A DNA stretch of 64,000 nt. Source: Natronorubrum aibiense (lineage in GTDB: Archaea; Halobacteriota; Halobacteria; Halobacteriales; Natrialbaceae). Of this stretch, positions 9,310 through 18,164 are shown in pieces. The notes beneath the pieces are model-generated. The model worked only from the letters and a program-made list of their open reading frames with translations, was not told where the DNA came from and ran no database searches. A program made the translations under genes and the position numbers. The DNA lies in assembly GCF_009392895.1 (NCBI RefSeq), contig NZ_CP045488.1:1984001-2048000 (forward strand). Reading direction: 5' to 3'. Within the stretch, counting starts at the first letter, position 1. Each line of letters begins with the position of its first letter.

Positions 9310-9672
9310 TCAGGCGCGACCGAGGAACGTCGCGCTCGCGGAGGTGTGGCCGCGGTTGAACGAGAGGATCTTGATCTCGATCACATCGCCGACCTCGAGT
9401 CCGGCGGGGATGTCTTCGACAAAGACGACGAAGCCTTCGACTTTGCAGACGGCCTGTCGTTCACCGGAGTGGTGTTCGGTGAACTCGTGGACAGCGACCT
9501 GTCTGACGTCGCCGAGGTCAACTGGCGGCTCCCGTTCCTGTGCGTCCTTGTGGCGTTCGTACGACGCCTGCTGTGCCGCCGATCGATCGCCTCCTCGAAG
9601 CCGCCCGAGAAGCCACACGGCGAAAATTACGATGACGACCAGCCCGAGAAGCACCGACGTTACCCCAAGCAT
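9310..9672 (-). CDS. membrane-anchored TRAM domain protein
   Basis: 120 residues. A single N-terminal membrane helix (VTSVLLGLVVIVIFAVWLLG) is followed by a charged linker and a C-terminal TRAM domain of about 60 residues (KVEGFVVFVEDIPAGLEVGDVIEIKILSF broken across beta strands, ending SASATFLG). TRAM is a small OB-like RNA-binding beta-barrel; free TRAM proteins are common in haloarchaea and are thought to bind RNA. The added membrane anchor suggests RNA binding at the membrane surface, which is inference. It lies 20 bp from the convergent nosD stop. Confidence 0.85.
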   Translation of the reverse strand: MLGVTSVLLGLVVIVIFAVWLLGRLRGGDRSAAQQASYERHKDAQEREPPVDLGDVRQVAVHEFTEHHSGERQAVCKVEGFVVFVEDIPAGLEVGDVIEIKILSFNRGHTSASATFLGRA

Positions 9673-9888
9673 ATGCGAACCAGACGCCGCCCACGTCTTT
9701 GGTGTTCTGATGTTGCCGTGGTCCGATCGGTGATCCCGACGCCTCGAGTGACTCCTCGTTCGATCGGTGCTCGGCGGTGACCGTTTTTGTACTCCTGTTG
9801 TTCTGTGTTCCAGAGATACCCCGCTGAATGGATTAGAATTCTAAATATTCGAATAGTAGTGGACTATAAGGCAGATTTCGCCGCTACG

Positions 9889-9895
9889 CTTATAT
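9889..9895 (+). promoter_or_regulatory. TATA box for the HalOD1 gene
   Basis: CTTATAT is centred 27 bp upstream of GTG 9919, the haloarchaeal distance for a leaderless transcript that begins at or next to the start codon. This spacing supports the GTG over the ATG at 9961. Confidence 0.6.
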
Positions 9896-9918
9896 GCATC
9901 CATCCGTTGGAATACGAC

Positions 9919-10224
9919 GTGACTGACTCTCTCATCGGTTCGACTGACGGCGCAGTAAGCATGGCCATCGTGAGTGCTGTTGCGTCCAAGCGGGACGCCG
10001 TCCCGACAGAACTACCGCCGCTGTACGAGTGGATCGACCCCGACGCACTCGACGCGCTTTTCGAGCCGACACAATCCAGCGGCCCCCGTCACGGACACCT
10101 CGAGTTCACGTACGACAGCCACGAGATCTGCGTCGAGTGTGACGACGGCCTCGTAATCACGGTTGACGGGACACCGGTCGTCGAACGGAGTTGCCTCACG
10201 AACGCCGAGTCGGCCAGCGTCTAA
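9919..10224 (+). CDS. HalOD1 output domain protein
   Basis: 101 residues from GTG 9919, which fits a TATA box 27 bp upstream. The signature VASKRDAVPTELPPLYEWID and DALDALFEP followed by FTYDSHEICVECDDGLVITV is that of HalOD1, a domain of about 75 residues frequent in haloarchaea as a stand-alone protein or fused to response regulators, and proposed as a signalling output module. Its ligand and partners are not known, and no receiver or kinase gene is nearby. It could link redox or copper status to the adjacent sco and nosL genes, but nothing in the sequence shows that. Confidence 0.85.
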   Translation: MTDSLIGSTDGAVSMAIVSAVASKRDAVPTELPPLYEWIDPDALDALFEPTQSSGPRHGHLEFTYDSHEICVECDDGLVITVDGTPVVERSCLTNAESASV

Positions 10225-10310
10225 GCCGCTCTGAAACGGCACTGCCGATGTGAGTCCGCTCGTTTTTATATCAGTGCGAGTGTCGAGATGCCCGCCGACT
10301 GGACTCGCGC

Positions 10311-10994
10311 TCAGTTCGTCGCGTCGACGACGGTCTCGAGATCCGAACTAATCCGATCGACGTCCGGATCCTCACCCCGGTAACTCCGCTCGACGTAGCC
10401 GTCGGGATTGACGAGAAACGTCACCGTAATGTGGGTAAACTCCGCCATCGGCCCCTCACCGTCCTTTCTGAAGATGATCCCCAACTCGTCGTTGACGACC
10501 GACTGGGCTTCGTCGACGTCCTCCGGCCGGAGATAGTGCCAGTTGCCCGCCTCGAGGTCGACGTTGACCATGTCGGCGTGATCCCGAAGTTCGTCGGGGG
10601 TATCTCGCTCCGGATCGAACGTGATCGCCAGAAATCGGACCGAATTGCCGATCCCGCGCTCGAGGCTCTGGGCCTGCACCGACGACATGGCGTGCATCAG
10701 TGGGATACATTCGGCCGGGCAGGTCGCATAGAAGGCCGTGCAGACGAAACACTCGCCGTCGATCGTCGTGGTGTCGACGACAGTCTCCGCGAGCGGGTCT
10801 CGGAGTTCGATCTCCGGGAACGCCCGTCCGTAGGTCGGATACGCGAAATCCTCGCCGTGTTCGAGGTCGTTTTCTGGCGGTTCGAGGACGGTGTGTTCGG
10901 CTGCGTCGTCACCGCCGATTCGGCCGGTCAGACAGCCAGCGACGAGTGCGGTGCTCAGTGCCCCTCCAGTAGCGAGAACGTCTCGGCGATGCAT
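10311..10994 (-). CDS. SCO1/SenC family copper chaperone lipoprotein
   Basis: 227 residues. The N-terminus is a Tat-like lipoprotein signal (MHRRDVLATGG ... LVAGC). The thioredoxin-fold core has the Sco copper site CPAEC (C-x3-C) within FYATCPAECIPL and the distal ligand His in FTHIT; LAITFDPERDTP matches the conserved FDPxxDTP strand. Sco proteins deliver copper to the CuA site of cytochrome oxidase and can act as a thiol reductase. Two further cysteines (ECFVC) lie just before the site. It lies divergent from the third nosL 156 bp away, so a shared copper-responsive control region is plausible but not shown. Confidence 0.92.
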   Translation of the reverse strand: MHRRDVLATGGALSTALVAGCLTGRIGGDDAAEHTVLEPPENDLEHGEDFAYPTYGRAFPEIELRDPLAETVVDTTTIDGECFVCTAFYATCPAECIPLMHAMSSVQAQSLERGIGNSVRFLAITFDPERDTPDELRDHADMVNVDLEAGNWHYLRPEDVDEAQSVVNDELGIIFRKDGEGPMAEFTHITVTFLVNPDGYVERSYRGEDPDVDRISSDLETVVDATN

Positions 10995-11150
10995 CGGTCC
11001 AACGTAGGAACGTCTCGGTGAAGTAGCGTCTGGTGCAACCGTCGAAGAGCGGCGCTTCCCATCCTCAGTGCCGATCTCGTTTCGGACACGTGTTTTTCGT
11101 TTCGTGAATCGGACCAGATCTGGTTTACTACGGGACTGCTAAATCGCGAT

Positions 11151-11744
11151 ATGGACGAACCGACAGCGACACTCGGTACGGATCGACAGACGACTCGCCG
11201 AGCCGTCTTGGGCGGCGTCGGGGCTGTCTGTCTCGGCGCGATCGCCGGTTGTCTCGGCGAGGACGAAGCGAGCGGCCCCGAGCCGATCAGTATCGACGAC
11301 GATCACAGCTGCGATCAGTGTACGATGGTCGTCGGCAACAACCCCGGGCCGGCCGGACAGGCCCACTACGAGGACCCGACGGAAGTCCTCGACGAGGACC
11401 GTCCCGCTCAGTTCTGTAGCTCGCTGTGTGCGTACACCTTTACGTTCGACAACGAATCGACCGCCGAAGCCGAGGCTATCCATCTGACGGACTACTCCAC
11501 GGTCGACTACGAGGTCGACTCGAGCGATGACTCCCAGACGATCAGCCGCCACCTCGAGGCCGAGGCCTTCGCGAACGTTTCGGGGCTCACCCTCGTCGCG
11601 GATAGCGAGGTCGAGGGGGCCATGGGCTCGTCGATTATCCCCTTCAGCGACGCCGACGAGGCCGACTCGTTTCAGGAGGAGTACGGCGGCGAGATCTACG
11701 AACACGACGACATCACCCAGGAGTTCGTCATGTCGCTGATGTAG
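11151..11744 (+). CDS. NosL family copper-binding Tat lipoprotein, copy 3
   Basis: 197 residues. The signal peptide contains TTRRAVLGGVG and the lipobox AIAGC (Cys34). The copper motif is CDQCTM (Cys54, Cys57, Met59), then FCSSLC (Cys89, Cys93). The C-terminal half has GAMGSSIIPF and EEYGGE, the pattern that reappears without metal ligands in the NosD proteins of this window. It is divergent from the sco gene and probably serves the same export-side copper route. Confidence 0.9.
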   Translation: MDEPTATLGTDRQTTRRAVLGGVGAVCLGAIAGCLGEDEASGPEPISIDDDHSCDQCTMVVGNNPGPAGQAHYEDPTEVLDEDRPAQFCSSLCAYTFTFDNESTAEAEAIHLTDYSTVDYEVDSSDDSQTISRHLEAEAFANVSGLTLVADSEVEGAMGSSIIPFSDADEADSFQEEYGGEIYEHDDITQEFVMSLM

Positions 11745-12129
11745 TCGCGCTGGTGTCCGACTCGAACGGTGACTTGTACTCTGTTTTTCGTTTCCGACCG
11801 AGCACACACGTCGCACTGTCGTCTCAGATGGACCGCTGTATGTCACTGCTGGCGTAATCGCGACCGTGCTGCGGTTGTGCTGGTAAATCGGTACCAAAAT
11901 CCGTATTAGGGTCTGTTAGTAGCAACGAGAGAGTGATGTCTCACGAATCGCTTGTCCTCGAGAGACTCCACTAGTCGATAGCTGCACCGCCTCGTTTTTG
12001 AACGGCGGTCGACTTGCGGCACCCACAGGTCACTGTATACGTCGAGCGCAGTGCAAAACTTGGAAACTGTAGGAACCGGCCGATCACGTCGAAACGCTCG
12101 CGCACAGTGCTTCGAAGTAAACGAGTCGG
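11745..12129. other. 385-bp gap without a convincing gene
   Basis: Between the third nosL and the convergent nosY there is no credible coding sequence. A 243-bp minus-strand frame (11906-12148) overlaps the start of the gap but its residues (basic, Arg/Ser rich) are unlike local proteins and it runs into the nosY 3' end. The stretch GGGTCTGTTAGTAGCAACG near 11919 resembles an insertion-sequence end, so a decayed element is possible, but no paired end or target duplication was found. Confidence 0.35.
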
Positions 12130-13026
12130 TTACCGACCGATCGCCCACGTCGCGATACCGAGCGAGGCCGCGAGCCAGACGACGAGGCCGACGATGCTCG
12201 CGATCGGTGAGGCGACCGCCGGCCCGGTTCCTGCCGCGACGACGACGACGCTCTCGAAGACGAGCCCGCGATAGGCGCTGAGCGGACTGATCGCGAGCGA
12301 CTGGATGAGCGCCGAGTCGCCGATCAGGCCGATCGAGAAGCCATAGACCAACAGCAAGTCGAGGCCGATCACCAGTCCGACCAGGGCGACGACCGAGAGC
12401 GCAAGCGCACTCCGGGTGCCGCTGACGACCGCCGAGATCGCGATTGCAACGGCGAGGATCGTCAGCGCGAACAGCAGTGTCAAGACGATGAACCGACCGA
12501 ACAGGATCGGTGAGTCGGCACCGGAGTGTGTCGCGTAGATCGAGAGTCCCTCATCTTCGAACAACACGACCATCGCCGCGACGACCACGAGCGGCACGAT
12601 GATCGTCGTCAGCAGGCCGATCGCTCTCCCGGCGTAGACGCCCAGTACGATCTCGCGGTCGGAGACGGGGTACGTCTCGAGGACGTCGAGTTCACCCCGC
12701 TGTTCGTCGCCGAGGATCGCCCGGTAGCCAAAGGCGATGGCGATGACTGGCACGAGCAACTCGAGTGGTGTGAGTAGATCGACGACCGTCGGGACGTAGC
12801 CAGCCTGGACGCTACCACCGACCCAGGAGATTCCCAGCAAGACGGCGGCGAGCGCGACGGCGAGCACGAAGAACATTCGCGTCCGCGCGATCGTCCGGAG
12901 TTCACGCCCCACGATCGTCTTGAAGAGCTGTCTCGAGCCGGGTGCAGTCGGATGGGCGTGCTCGGTTCCGGTGTCACCGTCTGTGACGGCCGTTCCGGTG
13001 CCGGTCGATTGGACGTCACCACTCAT
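12130..13026 (-). CDS. nosY: ABC-2 type permease of the NosDFY copper system
   Basis: 298 residues with about six membrane helices and an unusually polar first 35 residues (Gly/Thr/Asp rich). The loop DEQRGELDVLETYPVSDREIVLGV is the coupling motif of NosY/ABC-2 permeases (broken here over two strands). In denitrifiers NosF and NosY drive a process, perhaps sulfur or copper export, that NosD needs to mature copper enzymes. Its ATG overlaps the nosF stop in ATGA, so the three genes nosD-nosF-nosY form one operon with translational coupling. No denitrification enzyme is present here. Confidence 0.88.
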   Translation of the reverse strand: MSGDVQSTGTGTAVTDGDTGTEHAHPTAPGSRQLFKTIVGRELRTIARTRMFFVLAVALAAVLLGISWVGGSVQAGYVPTVVDLLTPLELLVPVIAIAFGYRAILGDEQRGELDVLETYPVSDREIVLGVYAGRAIGLLTTIIVPLVVVAAMVVLFEDEGLSIYATHSGADSPILFGRFIVLTLLFALTILAVAIAISAVVSGTRSALALSVVALVGLVIGLDLLLVYGFSIGLIGDSALIQSLAISPLSAYRGLVFESVVVVAAGTGPAVASPIASIVGLVVWLAASLGIATWAIGR

Positions 13027-13760
13027 GCGCGCTCACCCTGAACGCTGACAGTCGCGAGATCGCCGCCGACGGCGGTCTCGTAGACCGAGCGCAGTGAGTC
13101 GACCCCCAGTTTAGACTGGAGTGTGTCGATCGATCCCTGCTCGACGATCTGGCCGTCCGAGAGGACCAACACGGTGTCTGCGATCCGCTCGACGAGTTCC
13201 AGATAGTGTGAACTCAACAGGACCGCGATCCCGTCGTCGGCTAACTCGGCCGCGATGTCGAAGACGTGCATGCTCATCCCCGGATCCAGTCCGCTACCGG
13301 GTTCGTCGAGGATAACGACGGGTGGATCGCCGACCGTCGCCTGTGCGATGCCGAGCAGTCGCGTCATCCCGCCGGAAAGCGCTTCGACGGGTCGATCGGC
13401 CGCGTCGGCGAGGCCGACGCGCTCGAGGTACCCCATCGCATCGGACTCGCCCGCGCCGACGAGTGACGTGTAAAACTGCAGCGTCTCGATGACGGTGAAT
13501 CCGGGCCGGAACGACGGATGTTGTGGCAGATAGCCGATCCGTCGTGCGGTGTCGGGACCGTGGTACGTGAACTCGCCCGCCGTCGGCTCGTGGAGGCCGG
13601 CGAGCCCACGGATAAACGTCGTCTTGCCGGAGCCGTTCGGGCCGATGAGTGCCGTAACGGTTCCGCTCTCGATGGTCGCTGAAACGTCGTGGAGGACGGA
13701 AACTGCCCCGTAGTCGTGATCGATGCCGGTCGCTTCGAGTATCGCTGTGTCGTCAGTCAT
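13023..13760 (-). CDS. nosF: ABC transporter ATP-binding protein of the NosDFY system
   Basis: 245 residues from ATG 13760, chosen because it overlaps the nosD stop in ATGA; a longer start would run into nosD. All ABC motifs are present: Walker A GPNGSGKTT near residue 40, signature LSGGMTRLLG near 130, Walker B VVILDEPGSGLDP near 150 and the switch His in SSHYLEL. The length and the C-terminal extension (QGSIDTLQSKLGVDSLRSVY) fit NosF/CcmA-type subunits. It works with the permease that starts in its stop codon. Confidence 0.9.
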   Translation of the reverse strand: MTDDTAILEATGIDHDYGAVSVLHDVSATIESGTVTALIGPNGSGKTTFIRGLAGLHEPTAGEFTYHGPDTARRIGYLPQHPSFRPGFTVIETLQFYTSLVGAGESDAMGYLERVGLADAADRPVEALSGGMTRLLGIAQATVGDPPVVILDEPGSGLDPGMSMHVFDIAAELADDGIAVLLSSHYLELVERIADTVLVLSDGQIVEQGSIDTLQSKLGVDSLRSVYETAVGGDLATVSVQGERA

Positions 13761-15688
13761 GGCTCGTCGGATGTCGTTTCGTAGCAGGTCCAGGCGCGGT
13801 CTGCCCACGCCGTTCGCTCGAGCAGGGCCGGGTTGTTCGGTTCGCAGGTCGGTTCCTGGTCGACGATACTACCGGTTCGCATCCCGGGCACCGAGCCCTC
13901 GAGGCCGGAGAGGGCCCTGAGTGCTGGTGCGCGGGAGAGTGTCTGGGCGCCGTCGGTCAGGTGGAGTCGTTTGTCGACGGAATCGGTCGGCGAGTACGAG
14001 CGGTCGGCGTGGCCGTCGGCGGCGACGGTGGCGGCACCTTGCCAGTAGTTGCCTGCTCCCTCGTGGCTCCAGATGCGAAGCGGTCCCGAGGTCGCGGTGG
14101 CGTGCTCGTCGTTGCCGACGAAATCGTTGCCGACGACGCGGTTCGTCGGCAGCATAGCGGAGACGTCTACGCCGACGTCGTTGCCGGCGAAGACGTTCCC
14201 CTCGTAGATGCTGCCGGTCGCATCGTTTTGCAGTCCGAGTCCCGACTCGTCGACGAGATTGTCGGCGACGTACGTGTTGCTCCCGCCGACGCTGATGCCG
14301 AGTGCCGACGCCGTGATCGTGTTGCCGACGACCGCGTTTCGCTCGGGCCCGGTCATGATGTAGATGCCGGCGCTGTGTTGGTTTCGAAGATTGTTGTCCG
14401 TGATGAGAGTGTCGTCCGTATGCATCAGATGGATCCCCAGCCGGTGGCCATCGAACTCGTTCGATCGGAGGACCGTAGTGGGAGACCGGTAGAGATAGAT
14501 CCCGTTCTGACCGCCGGTGTACGCCGAGTCTTCGACGACGCTCGGCGACTGGAACAGCAACATTCCGGCGAGGCCATCGGTTGGGTCGTCGGGGCCGTCG
14601 ACGGTGACATTCTGGAAAACCGCATCGGTGCTATCGTAGGCGATGACACCGCTCGCGGGCGTCTCGATACGGACGTCTTCGACGAGCAGCTCATCGGCGG
14701 TGTAGGCCGCGATCCCGGCGTCCGTACCGGCGTAGTACTGCGTGAACGTCGCATCCCACTCCTCGTCGTCGATGTCGACGGGCAGTTCCTCGCCCTCTCT
14801 CGTGACGTTCCCGACGCCGGTGAGCTCGAGGTTCTCGAGAGCAACTCGCTCCGACGTCACCGTGACGACCGTGCCGTTGCTATCGCCGCGAAGTGTCACG
14901 TCACCCTCACCGACGAGGGAGATCGGGCGATCGATCTCGATCGTCTCCGCGTACGTTCCCTCGGGAACCACGACCGTCGTGTTCGCCGGCGCGGCGTCGA
15001 CGGCCGCCTGAACGGTCTCCGTGTCCTCGCCAACGACGACCGACGTCGGCCGGTCCTCGTACGACGACGTGGCGTCGACGCGGTCGTCCGCCAGCTGTCG
15101 GTGGTCATCGACGCGGTCGCGGGCCACCGTTGCATCGTCACGATCGAACGACAGCTCGAGGACCGACTCCCAGTCCTGGACGGTGCCGTTGTGCGCCTCG
15201 GCGAACGTGGTCGCGTCGTTGCGGTCGGTAAACGGAACCACAGTCTCGCCAGCCGGGGAGCGTGCGTCGCTGTCGACGACGAACCACGCCGAGTTGGCGT
15301 CGGTCCACGTCGGTTGTCGGTCAGTGGTTGGATAGCCGTCGTCCGTCAACTCGATCCCGGTGTCGCTGTAGTCCGTGACGTACACTACAAGTGGATGGCC
15401 GAATCGCTGCTCGTGTTCCGCCTGTCGTTGGGTCTCGACGAACGTCTCGACGCCGTGGTAGCCGACGACGTACTGATACTGGGAGTAAAACACCTGCGTC
15501 TGCGGCAGGTCGACGTCGTCGTCGAGGCCGCGCTCGTCCTCGAGCGTCAGCCCGACGGGGACCGTATCGTCGAACGCGACGGGATCGGGTGTCGTCGATC
15601 CTGCATCGACGACGAACAGTCCGACACCGCCGAGCGCACCGAGCAGGAGCACTCCCAGAAAGATTTTCGTCGCAGACAGATCGAGCAC
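13757..15688 (-). CDS. nosD: NosD beta-helix protein with N-terminal NosL-like module, copy 3
   Basis: 643 residues; first gene of the nosDFY operon. A membrane segment (IFLGVLLLGALGGVGLFVV) precedes a NosL-like module without cysteines (WFVVDSDARSPAGETVVPF; EAHNGTVQDWESVLE), then the NosD beta-helix from about residue 220 (EDTETVQAAVDAAPANTTVVV). The tail EPTCEPNNPALLERTAW ... WTCYE keeps the cysteine pair. The gene symbol is given to this copy because it alone sits with nosF and nosY. A TATA-like CTGTATATTCC lies about 27 bp before the ATG, indicating a leaderless mRNA. Confidence 0.9.
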   Translation of the reverse strand: MLDLSATKIFLGVLLLGALGGVGLFVVDAGSTTPDPVAFDDTVPVGLTLEDERGLDDDVDLPQTQVFYSQYQYVVGYHGVETFVETQRQAEHEQRFGHPLVVYVTDYSDTGIELTDDGYPTTDRQPTWTDANSAWFVVDSDARSPAGETVVPFTDRNDATTFAEAHNGTVQDWESVLELSFDRDDATVARDRVDDHRQLADDRVDATSSYEDRPTSVVVGEDTETVQAAVDAAPANTTVVVPEGTYAETIEIDRPISLVGEGDVTLRGDSNGTVVTVTSERVALENLELTGVGNVTREGEELPVDIDDEEWDATFTQYYAGTDAGIAAYTADELLVEDVRIETPASGVIAYDSTDAVFQNVTVDGPDDPTDGLAGMLLFQSPSVVEDSAYTGGQNGIYLYRSPTTVLRSNEFDGHRLGIHLMHTDDTLITDNNLRNQHSAGIYIMTGPERNAVVGNTITASALGISVGGSNTYVADNLVDESGLGLQNDATGSIYEGNVFAGNDVGVDVSAMLPTNRVVGNDFVGNDEHATATSGPLRIWSHEGAGNYWQGAATVAADGHADRSYSPTDSVDKRLHLTDGAQTLSRAPALRALSGLEGSVPGMRTGSIVDQEPTCEPNNPALLERTAWADRAWTCYETTSDEP

Positions 15689-15710
15689 GCTCGAGCGTTA
15701 GTACCTGCAC

Positions 15711-15721
15711 GGAATATACAG
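15711..15721 (-). promoter_or_regulatory. TATA box of the nosDFY operon
   Basis: On the minus strand CTGTATATTCC is centred about 27 bp upstream of the nosD ATG at 15688, which places the transcription start at or beside the start codon. No copper-responsive operator was recognised near it. Confidence 0.55.
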
Positions 15722-15805
15722 TTTGGTTCACATCTCGAACGGTGAGACTGCCGGCCGGCCGTGCGCTCGCTTTCACGTCGGCAGCCATCTGCTACCGAGG
15801 CCTGA

Positions 15806-17287
15806 CTACGACCGATCCGCGGTCAGATCGATCAGCTCGATGGTCGCTGGCAGCGCCTCGAGCACGCCGGTCGGCCACCCCTTGTGGGCCAGCGTGAACT
15901 CGGCGTCCGGATTCGACTCGACGAGGCGAACGATGCCGTCGGCTGCCGCCTCGAGCGCCGCGCGATCCGTTCGGTCGGGCAGTTCGGCGGTCAGCGGATA
16001 GCTCTTCGAGAGCGCTCGCGGGAACGGACCGAACGGCGGTTCGACTCGCCAGGAGTCGTCGAAGGCGTCGCTTCGGACGCGACCGCCCTCGGTGAGCAAC
16101 AGCGAATCGGGGACAGAAAGCCGCTCGAGACGCTGGTGGTGGCGCACGACTTCCGGGCGGCGGGCACTCTCGTGGGAGGTGTAGAAGAACGCACCTTTCG
16201 AAACGGGATCGTCGGACTCGAGTTGGGCGGCATGGTCGAGTAGGGTTCGGTAGCCATCAAGCATCGTTGGATGTGCTCGGGCGCGCTGCTCGACGAGTTC
16301 GAGGAGATTGCCCGCACGGATCGCCTGTTTGATCCGGCGGATCTCCTCGAAGGTGACGTGAAGGTTGTGCGCCGCGAGTTCTTCCTCGCGCTCGTCGTCG
16401 GGCAACGCCCGAAGCTCGTCGGGCGAATGGCTCGTACAGACGGGACACGAGCAGGGGAGATACTCCAGATCCTCGAGGTGGCGCGTGCCTCGGACTGTGA
16501 GATAGCGGTCGTCCCGGGCGTAGAGTGCGTACGCGGCCGAATCGAACAGGTCACAGCCCATCGCCGCGGCAAGTGCGAACATCATCGGGTGGCCGGCACC
16601 GAAGAGGTGGACGGGCGCGTCGGCACCCAGCCCCCGCTTGGCCGCGGCGACGGCGTCGATCATGTCGTCGTAGCGGTAGTCGTTCATCAGGGGAACGACC
16701 GCGCCGACGGGGAAGACGTCGAGATCCGTGTTGTCGGCGTGTCGCCCCGCGGCTTCGCGGAGATCTGGATACGTCGAGCCCTGGACGGGCGCGCTGACGA
16801 GCATCTCTCCCGTGTCAATCTCGTCGGCGATCTCGAGGCGTTCCTGCGTGGTTGCCAGTTCCTCCTCGGCGCGATCGCGGGAGACATCTGGCGGCGTCGG
16901 GATGTCGACTGGCGTCGCGATATCGGAGCCGATCGCGTGTTGGAACTCGAGGATCTCCTCGGTCGTGACATCGATCTCGCCGTACTCGGAGAGCTGAAAC
17001 GAGCCCGAGTCGGTCATGATCGCGCCGGGGAAATCGAGCAGTTCGTGGAGGCCGTCCTCGAGGGCCTGCTCGCGGACGTCGTCCGTGCCGTGGATGATAT
17101 ACGAGTTCGTGATGAGGATTTCGGCCCCGAACTCATCGGCGAGTCGCCGGGGGCTGATCGTGTCCAGATTCGGATTGATGACGGGCAACAATGCCGGTGT
17201 CTCGACGGTAACATCGGCACGGGGAACGGTGAGTTCGCCGATTCGACCGCCAACGTCGGTTGCCCGGACTTCGAAGCACTCGCGCAT
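15806..17287 (-). CDS. tgtA: archaeal tRNA-guanine(15) transglycosylase
   Basis: 493 residues. It exchanges guanine 15 in the D-loop of tRNA for preQ0, the first tRNA-level step of archaeosine synthesis; ArcS (5.5-7.2 kb) acts next. The catalytic region is [14 protein letters not shown] near residue 90, substrate-site [14 protein letters not shown] near 195, and [11 protein letters not shown] near 220. The zinc site is CSCPVC followed by a His about 25 residues on (AAHNLH). The protein has the catalytic domain plus the archaeal C2-type extension, but no C-terminal PUA domain is evident, as is usual for shorter haloarchaeal TgtA forms. Confidence 0.95.
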   Translation of the reverse strand: MRECFEVRATDVGGRIGELTVPRADVTVETPALLPVINPNLDTISPRRLADEFGAEILITNSYIIHGTDDVREQALEDGLHELLDFPGAIMTDSGSFQLSEYGEIDVTTEEILEFQHAIGSDIATPVDIPTPPDVSRDRAEEELATTQERLEIADEIDTGEMLVSAPVQGSTYPDLREAAGRHADNTDLDVFPVGAVVPLMNDYRYDDMIDAVAAAKRGLGADAPVHLFGAGHPMMFALAAAMGCDLFDSAAYALYARDDRYLTVRGTRHLEDLEYLPCSCPVCTSHSPDELRALPDDEREEELAAHNLHVTFEEIRRIKQAIRAGNLLELVEQRARAHPTMLDGYRTLLDHAAQLESDDPVSKGAFFYTSHESARRPEVVRHHQRLERLSVPDSLLLTEGGRVRSDAFDDSWRVEPPFGPFPRALSKSYPLTAELPDRTDRAALEAAADGIVRLVESNPDAEFTLAHKGWPTGVLEALPATIELIDLTADRS

Positions 17288-17421
17288 TGGGCGTCCGTTA
17301 GACTGTCGAACGTAAGTCAGTGCAGATTTGCGACCGGCCGCGAAGTCGACGATACTCGCCGCTAATGGACGGACGAACCGAACCGGCCTCGGTCGGGAAT
17401 CCGTCCCGGCTGTGGCTGTCG

Positions 17422-17988
17422 CTACGGCTGGTCTTCCGTCGCTTCGAACAGCTGGTAGTACGATACTGCGAGCACGGCCCGTCCGTCCCGAATCTCGCCG
17501 TTTCGAATCGCCTCGAGCAACGTCTCGTATGCGAGTGGCGTCACGCGGATGCTCTCGTTGTGATCGAGCTGTTGGTCGGCCGTCGGCCGACAGCCGTAGG
17601 CGACGAAACAGTGTATAACGGAGTCAGCGATACCGTTTGCCGGTTCGACGGTCACCAGCGGCTCGAGGTGGTCGGCTTCGTGGCCGGTCTCTTCGGCGAG
17701 TTCGCGACGGGCGGCGGCCTCGAGATCGTCGTCGTCGGGTTCGGTGCCGCCGACGGGGAGACCCCGGTTCACACGGGAGACGGCTTGTCGCCATTCATCG
17801 ATGCAGACGACGTCGCCGTCGGGGGTGAACGGCAGCACGCAGACGCTCGCTGGTTCCGAAAGGTAATCGAAGTCGGTTTCGGCGCCATCTGGTAACTGAA
17901 CGGACTCGTTAACGACGTCGAAGCCCGGACAGGAGTAGGCTACCTCTCGCTCGAGGGTGTCCCAAGCGAGTGGATCCGTGGGAGACAT
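17422..17988 (-). CDS. Nudix hydrolase, ADP-ribose pyrophosphatase-like
   Basis: 188 residues from ATG 17988. The Nudix box lies near residue 100: G-x5-D-x7-REL-AEE-TG, close to canonical but with Asp where Glu is usual before the helix. The sequence before it ([21 protein letters not shown]) and the conserved R-x-L-P-x-G segment ([12 protein letters not shown]) match ADP-ribose/NDP-sugar pyrophosphatases, which cleave the diphosphate in nucleotide sugars as housecleaning. The exact substrate cannot be read from the sequence. It stands between tgtA and the PadR regulator. Confidence 0.8.
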   Translation of the reverse strand: MSPTDPLAWDTLEREVAYSCPGFDVVNESVQLPDGAETDFDYLSEPASVCVLPFTPDGDVVCIDEWRQAVSRVNRGLPVGGTEPDDDDLEAAARRELAEETGHEADHLEPLVTVEPANGIADSVIHCFVAYGCRPTADQQLDHNESIRVTPLAYETLLEAIRNGEIRDGRAVLAVSYYQLFEATEDQP

Positions 17989-18154
17989 ACCGGCTCGTAG
18001 GGCATTCAGCGTCAAAAACACCGTGTCACACGACGCTGCGTTGGCCAATCGAACGAGGGCGTCCGAGTTCCGTCCTATGCGGTGCGTTCAGGTCGGCTGA
18101 CCGTTCGTACCTGCTCTATAACAAAGCCACAGATCGGTGAAGGTCGTTACTCAG

Positions 18155-18164
18155 AGGGTGATCC
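18155..18164 (+). promoter_or_regulatory. strong Shine-Dalgarno before the PadR gene
   Basis: AGGGTGATCC ends directly at ATG 18165 and matches eight consecutive bases (GGTGATCC) complementary to the 16S rRNA 3' tail. A TATA-like TCTATAAC at 18115-18122 predicts a leader of about 20 nt. A leadered, SD-driven mRNA is uncommon among haloarchaeal genes, most of which are leaderless. Confidence 0.55.

Noticed and set aside
11906-12148. 80-codon minus-strand frame as a gene
   Set aside because: Basic and Ser/Arg rich, no family, overlaps the 3' end of nosY; kept only as a possible insertion scar.
13961-15745. 594-codon plus-strand frame
   Set aside because: Antisense to the third nosD; no motifs.
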